A stretch of DNA of 19,356 bases from Microcaldota archaeon (GTDB lineage Archaea; Micrarchaeota; Micrarchaeia; Micrarchaeales; CABMGC01): positions 1 to 19,356 of the forward strand of contig JAJZOS010000005.1 of assembly GCA_021851985.1 (NCBI GenBank), given 5' to 3'. The notes beneath the pieces are model-generated. The model ran no database searches and was not told the origin of the DNA. It saw only the letters and a program-made list of their open reading frames with translations. Position numbers and translations under genes: made by a program. Below are positions 1 through 6,625 of this stretch, one piece after another (positions within the stretch are counted from its first letter, which is position 1; each line of letters begins with the position of its first letter).

Positions 1-2
1 TG

Positions 3-572
3 AAAAAGCGGGTTATTATAAAAAATGAAAAAGAGAGATACAGGAATGCGATTCTATCACTTAAAAAAAGCCATACAAAAATATCACATATAAGAGGGGA
101 TAATCAATCTTATATTAAAAGTACTGAAAGAGATGGCACCAAAGTATCGAATAATATTAGGAACTGCAGACCAAGCCATTTCGATAAAAAAGAATATCAC
201 GAACTTAAACAGGATAGATGCACTTATTGCGGAGGCAAATTGATAAAGAAGAAGGCGACACGAAAAAGAGTGGTTATTGAGATGCATATGCCCAAGCCAT
301 ATATTATTGAGCATGAGATCGCAATGTACTATTGCAAAAAGTGCGGAAGACAGGTGTCTGCGACCGTGCCAAACGCGCTGCCTAAGATGAAGTATGATAT
401 ACACACAGTAATTCTGATCTCGTACTTGAATAAAATTTTGAACTTGCCTTTGGAAAGGATAGAGGAAGTTTTATGGGACATATTTGAGATTAACATTTCA
501 AAAGGCACAGTAGCAAATATATTGAAGCGGTGCGAGGATTTTTTCGAATCTGAAGAAAAAGATTTGAAATAA
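3..572 (+). pseudogene. IS66-like transposase, N-terminal part only (5' end outside window)
   Basis: The reading frame is open from position 3, so the gene starts before the window; about 190 codons are visible. A zinc-finger-like C-x2-C (CTYC, about codons 73-76) pairs with a second C-x2-C (CKKC, about 111-114), separated by basic strands. This is the layout of the zf-IS66 region. It is followed by a helical segment with NLPLERIEE and SKGTVANIL, which resembles the start of the IS66 transposase core. The frame then stops at 572, where a complete IS66 transposase (about 450-530 residues) would continue into its DDE catalytic domain. No catalytic domain follows; the next gene begins 3 bases later on the other strand. 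I infer a truncated, inactive remnant of an insertion sequence. No terminal repeats are visible. Family assignment rests on motif memory and is moderately sure. Confidence 0.65.
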
Positions 573-575
573 GTG

Positions 576-998
576 CTATTTTGAGTTTGCTTGTCCGCTC
601 TCTTTTTTCTCTTTCTTCTTTATGATGTGTTCAGAAATGAAGAGGGAGGCCGAAGACACCAGCAATGCCGCTACTGCGGAAGCGACATATATGGGATTGC
701 TGTCAAGGAATCCGGCAAACGGAGGCACTATTTTTGATGCCAGGAACTCTGCTGCGAGCGCGAACATGCTTAATGTGCTGGCAATCAACGACATGCTCTG
801 TGCGATGTGGTAAAAGTCCTTCTTTTCAGGAGTGAAAATATCCTTGATCAGCGACCATTTCCAGTTTTCCTTTTTTGATTCTTTTTCAGCATCGATGCGC
901 ATGGCGCGCTTAGAAGCAGTTTTCAGGCCAGAATCCTGAATTGCCCTGGCCTCTGCAGGCATTGCGTATTTTTTGTCAGCATATTTCAATGACATCAT
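576..998 (-). CDS. two-TM membrane protein downstream of secY
   Basis: A 140-residue protein of unrecognised family. The first 60 residues are charged and probably cytosolic. Two hydrophobic segments follow (about residues 65-90 and 100-123), then a short lysine-rich tail. It starts 8 bases after the secY stop and is preceded by AGGTGAT, a strong match to the archaeal anti-Shine-Dalgarno sequence, about 6 bases before ATGATG, so co-translation with secY is likely. It is too long and has one membrane segment too many for Sec61-beta or SecE. A role near the translocon is only suggested by its position. Confidence 0.75.
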   Translation of the reverse strand: MMSLKYADKKYAMPAEARAIQDSGLKTASKRAMRIDAEKESKKENWKWSLIKDIFTPEKKDFYHIAQSMSLIASTLSMFALAAEFLASKIVPPFAGFLDSNPIYVASAVAALLVSSASLFISEHIIKKKEKKESGQANSK

Positions 999-1006
999 TT
1001 AATCAC

Positions 1007-2470
1007 CTATGAAAGCAAATTGTTTATTGAGGAATATCCTTCGAGCATGTGCTCCCTCTCGATCTGCTGATAGAGCATGTACATTATGCCAACAGTAAGA
1101 AGTATGCCCATCCCGGAGCCTATGGCCCCGGTTAGCGTGGCCAAGGAGGCCAGAAGCGCAACGAATATGCTGCCAAGAACAGTTATTGTGGGTATGTACT
1201 TGTTCAGAACGCTCTCTATTATCCGGGGATCCCTCCTGAACCCAGGTATCTGCCATCCGATTCCCTGAAGCTGCTCGGAGACGCTCTTGGGGCTCTGCCC
1301 GGTCATCTCTACCCAGAATTTCCCGAATATTATGCAGAGAATGACAAGGAATAATGTGTATGTTATTATGTGGATCCATTCAGGCACATAGATTATGCCG
1401 CCCCACGGCATGTAGAACTGGCTGCTGCTTGAAAGAAGGTATGAAACGTATGGACCGTATCCGCCTATGCCATATGGCGACTGGTATGGAAGCGGAAAGT
1501 TCGGGGATATTAGATACAAGACGCCACCGACGAGTATCGTGCTTGTCGCGCCGGTTGCAGACTGCTGTATCTGATAGAGAGCTATGAAGTGTGCTACGCT
1601 CGCAAACGTCCCAGTATTTACATGCGCAAGGAATGAGAACCATACGCTCAGCGAGACTATGAGCGAAGTTGCGAGTATGACCGGAAGCACGCTTACGTAA
1701 AGGAAGGGTATTGGAAGCCTGCCCCCCACTCCCCTCAGCTGGCTGAACGCAAGCGGCAGCTCGACCTTCATGTCATATGCGTATATGCTTATCAGCATCA
1801 CCAGTATGGCGAATATGAGTGGGCCGAAGGCAAGGAACGCGTTTGGTATTGCGGAAGCGCCGCCGTTTGCAAGCGCAATCTGCGCCCCTGGGATTAATAT
1901 ATTGACAGTTCCGGCTATCACTGCGTATGCCACCCCACCGGCAATGAACAGATTTATGCCCGATGTGAGCCCGTACTTAACCATGATCTCGTCGAGGAAT
2001 ATCACTATTATTGCGCTTACTGCAAGCTGCAGCACGACTATTCCGAAGTAGCTGCTGCTTGCAAGCGGGACGTACCCTGTGGACGTAAATATTATTGACT
2101 CCACTACTGCAATTACTATTGCAGAAAGTTTTTGTATTCCCTGGAACTTGCCTTTCTGCTGAGGATCTGAAAGATCTATCTTGAGCAGGCCTGTGCCCTG
2201 TATGAGCTGCAGCACTATGCTTGACAGCACTATCGGGCCTATCCCAACTGTTATGAGGGTGCCGGTCCTTGCGGCAAATATTATGTTTATCAGCTGCAAT
2301 ACAGGCTGGCTGAGTGCGGCCCTGCTTACCCCAAACGCAGGAGTGCTGAAGAATCCGAAGTATATGGCCATTACGACTGCGGTCCACTTGAGCTTCTCCT
2401 TGAACGAAAGCGGAGTGCTGGGCTTCTTGACGTGAGGTATCAGCGAAAGTATGCTATCAAGTATCCCCAT
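1007..2470 (-). CDS. secY: preprotein translocase subunit SecY
   Basis: Central channel subunit of the SecYE-beta translocon in the cytoplasmic membrane; it passes secreted proteins across and inserts membrane proteins. The 487-residue length fits archaeal SecY. TM1 is at about residues 30-48. The plug/TM2 signature TLITVGIGPIV lies at 71-81. The conserved cytosolic loop with SQLRGVGGRLPIPFLYVS lies mid-protein, and the C-terminal loop GIGWQIPGFRRDPR precedes the last two membrane helices. It sits between a V4R-domain gene (7 bases upstream) and a two-TM protein (8 bases downstream). In most archaea secY heads the adk-DUF106-L34e-cmk-L14e operon; here that operon lies about 13 kb away without it. 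A short diverged copy of codons about 70-89 recurs at 18576-18638. Confidence 0.97.
   Translation of the reverse strand: MGILDSILSLIPHVKKPSTPLSFKEKLKWTAVVMAIYFGFFSTPAFGVSRAALSQPVLQLINIIFAARTGTLITVGIGPIVLSSIVLQLIQGTGLLKIDLSDPQQKGKFQGIQKLSAIVIAVVESIIFTSTGYVPLASSSYFGIVVLQLAVSAIIVIFLDEIMVKYGLTSGINLFIAGGVAYAVIAGTVNILIPGAQIALANGGASAIPNAFLAFGPLIFAILVMLISIYAYDMKVELPLAFSQLRGVGGRLPIPFLYVSVLPVILATSLIVSLSVWFSFLAHVNTGTFASVAHFIALYQIQQSATGATSTILVGGVLYLISPNFPLPYQSPYGIGGYGPYVSYLLSSSSQFYMPWGGIIYVPEWIHIITYTLFLVILCIIFGKFWVEMTGQSPKSVSEQLQGIGWQIPGFRRDPRIIESVLNKYIPTITVLGSIFVALLASLATLTGAIGSGMGILLTVGIMYMLYQQIEREHMLEGYSSINNLLS
2203..2265. repeat. secY segment matched by the mosaic at 18576-18638
   Basis: These 63 bases inside secY (codons for the plug/TM2 region) match 18576-18638 in the same orientation with 5 mismatches by my alignment. 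The match ends in AGGGTGCCGG, which is also present in the gene at 16110. This is the native, functional copy. Confidence 0.85.
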
Positions 2471-2477
2471 ATCATCC

Positions 2478-3437
2478 CTATGAAAGTTCTATTATTGTGG
2501 TGTAACTTTTGTCCCTGTTCGTTACAAAACTAACTTGTGGCCTTTTCCCCATTGAATTGGAAATGCCCACAATGATAGCTGCCGGCATTGAAACAAACGA
2601 ATGCAGCGAATTATAATTGCCATATCTAAATTTAATAATCTTTTTGCTTCCGCGCCTTTCTATGCTGTAATCATTTACACCGTAGTAGTTGGCTATGTTG
2701 CTCACCACCCTGTTAAACTGCACGGTGGTCATTGATGGCATTTTCTCTCCAGAGAGCACCATTATTTTGAGTACCTGACTTGAAATGCCGCCGTCTATAA
2801 GCGGGAGATTTGACAGAATCCTGTGGTATTCCGGCAGCGACTTTGAATATGCGCCGTTATTAAACGAGGCGGCTATTGCGTGAGATATGCCGCTTATGCC
2901 ATTTTTTACTAGTGCAGGGGCAGACTGTTCCGGAGACGCCACAAACTGACACTCTGATGCCCCATTATACACGCATCTCTTCTCATTCACATTTATTTTC
3001 ATGCCTGAAGATGTCGAAAGGTAGCCGGCTATCACACCGGCCTCATATACATGTATGGGGTACGCAAGGCGCGACCTCCTGAAATTCTTTTCAGGTTTTG
3101 ACATTATTATTATATGGTCCCTTAGAGGATGGTATAATGCATTGTGAAGCCCTATCCTATCAAGCATCATGATGAACTCTTTTCTGCTATCAAGCTTCAG
3201 GGCCATTGACCTGCCCACTGAAAACCCAAAATAATAACCAAGCTTAGCAGTATTCCTCGTTGAACTGTATATGAGATCCTCTATATCTGTGCCGTTCTTT
3301 GTATTTATATCCGAATTTAGCAGCATGTCTATTATTATGTCCTCGAGGTCGTAATGACTTTTGTTCTTCAGCACATTTTTATTATGAATTGGCTTGATGT
3401 TTTTCTTTTTGACTGCTTTGGCCTTTTTGGTTTTCAT
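2478..3437 (-). CDS. V4R-domain protein (possible ligand-sensing regulator)
   Basis: A 319-residue protein with a lysine-rich N-terminus (residues 1-27) and a V4R (4-vinyl reductase-like) domain at about residues 60-168. The diagnostic end of the domain is visible: HVYEAGVIAGYLS, then two cysteines spaced as in the family (C155 in KRCVYNG, C163 in SECQF). V4R domains bind small hydrophobic ligands or metal and are often joined to regulators or methyltransferase systems. Residues 170-319 are not recognised. A TATA element lies about 25 bases before the ATG, so the mRNA is probably leaderless. The next gene is secY, 7 bases downstream, so the two are probably co-transcribed. Regulatory function is inferred, not shown. 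Confidence 0.8.
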   Translation of the reverse strand: MKTKKAKAVKKKNIKPIHNKNVLKNKSHYDLEDIIIDMLLNSDINTKNGTDIEDLIYSSTRNTAKLGYYFGFSVGRSMALKLDSRKEFIMMLDRIGLHNALYHPLRDHIIIMSKPEKNFRRSRLAYPIHVYEAGVIAGYLSTSSGMKINVNEKRCVYNGASECQFVASPEQSAPALVKNGISGISHAIAASFNNGAYSKSLPEYHRILSNLPLIDGGISSQVLKIMVLSGEKMPSMTTVQFNRVVSNIANYYGVNDYSIERRGSKKIIKFRYGNYNSLHSFVSMPAAIIVGISNSMGKRPQVSFVTNRDKSYTTIIELS

Positions 3438-3457
3438 CCGGATCTTTTTCTCTTTGC

Positions 3458-3468
3458 ACTATAAATTC
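3458..3468 (-). promoter_or_regulatory. TATA box of the V4R-secY operon
   Basis: On the minus strand the element reads GAATTTATAGT. Its centre is about 25 bases before the ATG at 3437, the spacing of an archaeal leaderless promoter. Confidence 0.55.
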
Positions 3469-3478
3469 TACGCAAAGA

Positions 3479-3488
3479 CTTATATTAA
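3479..3488 (+). promoter_or_regulatory. TATA box of the ABC transporter operon
   Basis: CTTATATTAA is centred about 25 bases before the ATG at 3509. It is divergent from the TATA box of the V4R-secY operon, and the two promoters share a short intergenic region of about 70 bases. Confidence 0.55.
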
Positions 3489-3508
3489 TCTCTGAAGTTT
3501 TAATAAAC

Positions 3509-5095
3509 ATGGATTTTGTATGGCTGCTGCTACAACTGATTTTAGACACTTCTGCGTCGTGGGTCAGAATGTTTATTGCGCTGGGGCTGTCGCTCATCAT
3601 AAGCATTGCAGTGGGAGTATATGCAGCCACATCGCGCACTGCTGAAAAGATACTTATCCCGATAGTAGACATATTGCAGACAGTGCCTATCCTCGCATTT
3701 TTTCCTGTAGTGATTTTCGTTTTCGTGTTCTTGCTCCCAGGCTATATAGGCATAAATGCCGCAGTAATATTCCTGATAGTAACGAGCATGGTATGGAATA
3801 TCATATTGGGCGTGTACGAATCAGTGAAGACCATACCGAAGGAATTCATGGAGGTTGCCGAGCTTTATCATTTTGACGGATGGTCTAAATTGAGGAGGAT
3901 ATACTTTCCGGCGGCATTTCCAAGGATAGTGGAGCAGTCAATACTTTCGTGGTCCATAGGGCTGTTCTATTTGGTGACCAGCGAGATATTCTCAATAGGC
4001 AATACAAACTATCAGGTTAAGTATGGGATAGGCACTGCGCTGATATCGCTAGCTTCGCAGGGAAGTGCGGCTTATATTCTGGGAATTGCGGTGTTCATCG
4101 TATTTGTTGTTGCGACAAGATTTCTCTTCTTCAAACCTCTTGAAGATTACTCCACAAAACACATGAGGCAGAAGGAGGCTTCCGGAAGGATGCATTATGA
4201 AAAGGAATTCCTTGACTGGATAGGAAAGAAGCTGCCGAGGAACAGGGCCGTGTTCGATTCCGAGGGCTTCAGCGTAGCCGCGCAGAAAAAGCATGCATAC
4301 TTCGAACCGATAAGCCACATTACAAGGATTGCGCGCCCAAAGATCGACATTTCTAGGTTTTATGCGCCGCTTGCATTACTTATCTTAGTTGTGGTGGCGC
4401 TGATTTTTGCTTCCAACGGCTCTCTTGCAGGACAAGAAGCGATTATCCTGCAAGCACTTGCTGCATCGTTCGCAAGGGTTTGGCTGGCCTTCCTTGCAAT
4501 ACTTGTCATCTCCATACCATTGAGCGTATATATAATATTCATGACAAACAGGAGCTCGGAATATCTTCTTCTGTTTCAGGTAATGGCTTCCATACCTGCC
4601 ACAATTCTGCTGCCCGCCATTGCAGTAGGCTTCAGCAAATATCCAGGGCACGGTGAGCTTGTTGCATTCGTAATATTCTTCCTCAGCGGCATATGGTATA
4701 TAATCTTCAGCATAATAGCAAGCACAAGAACGCTGCCGTCCAATGTGTTCGAGGTTCAGAAAATTTTCGGGGTGAAGGGAAAGAATGCGTGGCGCAACAT
4801 TTACATAAAAGCAATTCTTCCTGGACTGGTTACAGGAGCAATGACAGGCATAGCCGCAGAATGGAATGCAAGCATAGTTGCAGAGTACTTCACAACTACA
4901 GGCATATCCGGATCCACTGTGATAAGCAGCGTAAGCGTGGGAATGGGAAAGCTTCTTGATACGTCACTTACATCTGGAGGCGGAGGGCTTGCCATAATGG
5001 GGCTTGCGCTTTTAAATCTTGTAGTTATGATACTTATCATAAACACGTTCCTGTGGAAGAGATTTTACAAAAAGCTTGCAGGAGTGTATAGTTGA
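3509..5095 (+). CDS. ABC transporter, fused double permease (nitrate/sulfonate type)
   Basis: Membrane channel of an ABC importer. The 528 residues contain two complete permease domains joined in one chain. The first (about 1-212) has the EAA loop EFMEVAELYHFDGWSKLRRI, and the second (about 284-528) has NVFEVQKIFGVKGKNAWRNI near residue 411. The EAA loops contact the ATPase. A charged, probably cytosolic linker of about 70 residues joins the halves. The fold belongs to the BPD_transp_1 family, closest in style to nitrate/taurine/bicarbonate importers. Transcription is probably leaderless from the TATA box at 3479. The ATPase gene follows with a 1-base stop/start overlap. No substrate-binding protein gene is present in this window, so the substrate cannot be named. 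Confidence 0.9.
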   Translation: MDFVWLLLQLILDTSASWVRMFIALGLSLIISIAVGVYAATSRTAEKILIPIVDILQTVPILAFFPVVIFVFVFLLPGYIGINAAVIFLIVTSMVWNIILGVYESVKTIPKEFMEVAELYHFDGWSKLRRIYFPAAFPRIVEQSILSWSIGLFYLVTSEIFSIGNTNYQVKYGIGTALISLASQGSAAYILGIAVFIVFVVATRFLFFKPLEDYSTKHMRQKEASGRMHYEKEFLDWIGKKLPRNRAVFDSEGFSVAAQKKHAYFEPISHITRIARPKIDISRFYAPLALLILVVVALIFASNGSLAGQEAIILQALAASFARVWLAFLAILVISIPLSVYIIFMTNRSSEYLLLFQVMASIPATILLPAIAVGFSKYPGHGELVAFVIFFLSGIWYIIFSIIASTRTLPSNVFEVQKIFGVKGKNAWRNIYIKAILPGLVTGAMTGIAAEWNASIVAEYFTTTGISGSTVISSVSVGMGKLLDTSLTSGGGGLAIMGLALLNLVVMILIINTFLWKRFYKKLAGVYS

Positions 5096-5856
5096 TGCAT
5101 ATGCCGAGGCCTACGATAATATCAGTAAATAATGTATCTTTCCATTTTGAGAACAGCAACCTGGACATAATGGAAAATGTATCCTTCGAAGTCAAAAAGG
5201 GGGAATTTGTCTCCATAATAGGGCCTTCTGGATGCGGAAAATCTACCCTGCTTAGAATAATAGCGGGGCTCATAAAACCTTCGTCGGGCGAAGTGACGTT
5301 CATGAACAAGCGCACAGAAGGGCCAAACAGTAAAATATCCTTCGTATTTCAGGATTTCGCCCTGCTTCCCTGGCTTACCAACATGGACAATGTAAAGATC
5401 GGGCTTTCGCTAACGGGCCTTGAGGACAGCGAAAAGACCAAGAAGGCCGCAGAGCTGCTGGACAGGTTCGGGCTTTCGGGATTTGGGTCGCATTACCCTA
5501 ATGTGCTTAGCGGCGGAATGAAGCAGCGTGTAGGCATTGCGAGGGCGATAGCCTCGGATCCGCAGGTGCTGCTTATGGACGAGCCTTTCAGCTCTCTTGA
5601 CGAACTGACCGCCAATACACTGAGGTCAGACATAGTATATATGCTTGAAAATAAGAATATCTCGGTCAATTCAGTAGTCATGGTTACCCATAATGTTGAA
5701 GAGGCTGTAGAACTGTCGGACAAGATTATTGTGCTGTCAAATAAGCCGTCAAGGGTGAAGAAGATTATGAAAATGAGCGGCGCAAGGCCAAGAGACAAAC
5801 GGTCAAAGCAATTCACTGACATAATGGACAGCATATATGCTCTCCTAGCCAAATAG
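5095..5856 (+). CDS. ABC transporter ATP-binding protein (nitrate/sulfonate type)
   Basis: Energises the fused permease encoded just upstream. All ATPase motifs are intact in 253 residues: Walker A GPSGCGKST (43-51), Q-loop FQD (about 85-87), signature LSGGM (138-142), Walker B LLMDEP (159-164) and H-loop histidine 199 in VTHN. I chose the ATG at 5095, which overlaps the permease TGA (TGATG) and lies 8 bases after GGAGTG; a TTG at 5092 and an ATG at 5101 are alternatives. Related archaeal ATPases often carry a C-terminal AAA-associated domain. This one ends right after the ATPase core, and a gene resembling that domain lies convergent at 6019-6507. Confidence 0.93.
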   Translation: MHMPRPTIISVNNVSFHFENSNLDIMENVSFEVKKGEFVSIIGPSGCGKSTLLRIIAGLIKPSSGEVTFMNKRTEGPNSKISFVFQDFALLPWLTNMDNVKIGLSLTGLEDSEKTKKAAELLDRFGLSGFGSHYPNVLSGGMKQRVGIARAIASDPQVLLMDEPFSSLDELTANTLRSDIVYMLENKNISVNSVVMVTHNVEEAVELSDKIIVLSNKPSRVKKIMKMSGARPRDKRSKQFTDIMDSIYALLAK

Positions 5857-6018
5857 CCGCATTGCGGAGCGAGGAGTCGCTGGATTGCAGTTGTATACAC
5901 ATATGCCGTTATACAAAAACAGGGAACCGTTCAAAAAGCTTGGTAAACCGCCAACCACGGAAGGTGGCAGGCTTCCTTGTCGAAATAGATGAATTGGCCT
6001 GATTTTTTATAAGGCAAG
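5857..6018. other. hairpin-rich convergent intergenic stretch with T-run
   Basis: No convincing gene. Several perfect inverted repeats follow each other directly after the ATPase stop codon: CCGC-ATT-GCGG (5857-5867), AGCGA-GGAG-TCGCT (5868-5881), TTGTATA...TATACAA (5891-5916) and GGAAG...CTTCC (5959-5976). A run of six T follows at 6003-6008. This could be a structured 3' untranslated region and terminator of the transporter operon, or a small RNA. A 29-codon ORF (5903-5992) has no support. Confidence 0.4.
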
Positions 6019-6507
6019 TCAGCTGTTTGTGCTTTTATGCACCGACCATGCATCTGTATCTGAATTATAAGCAAAAAGCTTGGACCTTACGCCCCATCTC
6101 AGAAAAAGTCTCTTCAGGAGCATATCGTTTGTTGCGTCGTTGCCATGTATTATTATACCTCTTGACCTCAATCCGGAGAAAAGGTCTGCAGACTGCACCT
6201 CGTTTTCGCTGATTATCTTTATTGCGCTCTTGAAGGGCTCTATGCTGGCAAGGCTCTCTCTTATGAATTTCGAAAAATTAGAGAACGTAAGCTTCTCTCC
6301 GCGATCAGTCAGCCTCAGCTCAGAATCATCAACGACAAGTAGCCCAAGAAGCTTGCAGGCTTCGATCTGGGGCAGCAGGTCATCCACATCTTCCTCAGAT
6401 TCCTCTGCCAGCTCGGTCATGCCCATATGGCCTTTATTCTGCTTTAGTATGTTTATTATCGCCCTGACACGGCTTATGCCTGTGCCAGTGGGGAATACCC
6501 CGTCCAT
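6019..6507 (-). CDS. stand-alone AAA-associated domain protein (ABC ATPase C-terminal domain type)
   Basis: A 162-residue soluble protein. Residues about 11-157 resemble the AAA_assoc_C domain normally attached to the C-terminus of nitrate/sulfonate-type ABC ATPases. Visible hallmarks are a winged-helix-like start (ISRVRAIINIL), the block MTELAEESEEDVDDLLPQIE, then LLGLLVVDDSELRLTDRG, and the ending LRWGVRSKLFAYNSDTDAWSV. Here it is a separate gene on the opposite strand, convergent with an ATPase that lacks the domain, so I infer it regulates or stabilises that transporter in trans. The ATG at 6507 is preferred over the TTG at 6558, because TATA-like sequence (6520-6538) lies between them. 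Family call is from pattern memory, with moderate to good confidence. Confidence 0.72.
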   Translation of the reverse strand: MDGVFPTGTGISRVRAIINILKQNKGHMGMTELAEESEEDVDDLLPQIEACKLLGLLVVDDSELRLTDRGEKLTFSNFSKFIRESLASIEPFKSAIKIISENEVQSADLFSGLRSRGIIIHGNDATNDMLLKRLFLRWGVRSKLFAYNSDTDAWSVHKSTNS

Positions 6508-6625
6508 GGTCTCATATTGTATAATAAAGCTTTTAACTTTATTCCTTGTCAACGACAAACTCTATTCAGTACAAAATCATGGAACTTGAAAAAACAAGTT
6601 TGCAGAACAGATTTAAAAAGATAGC

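Noticed and set aside
84..404. 106-codon ORF antisense to the transposase frame
   Set aside because: The opposite strand carries a coherent zinc-finger transposase frame; this is its shadow.
576..998. SecE or Sec61-beta, because it follows secY
   Set aside because: Two membrane segments in 140 residues with a long charged N-terminus do not fit either small single-span subunit.
5903..5992. 29-codon ORF between the convergent transporter and AAA-associated genes
   Set aside because: No ribosome binding site, no recognisable protein features, and it overlaps the inverted repeats.
5857..6018. tRNA or C/D-box RNA in the hairpin-rich gap
   Set aside because: No T-loop GTTCRA pattern with a matching acceptor stem, and no properly spaced box C (RTGATGA) and box D (CTGA) pair.
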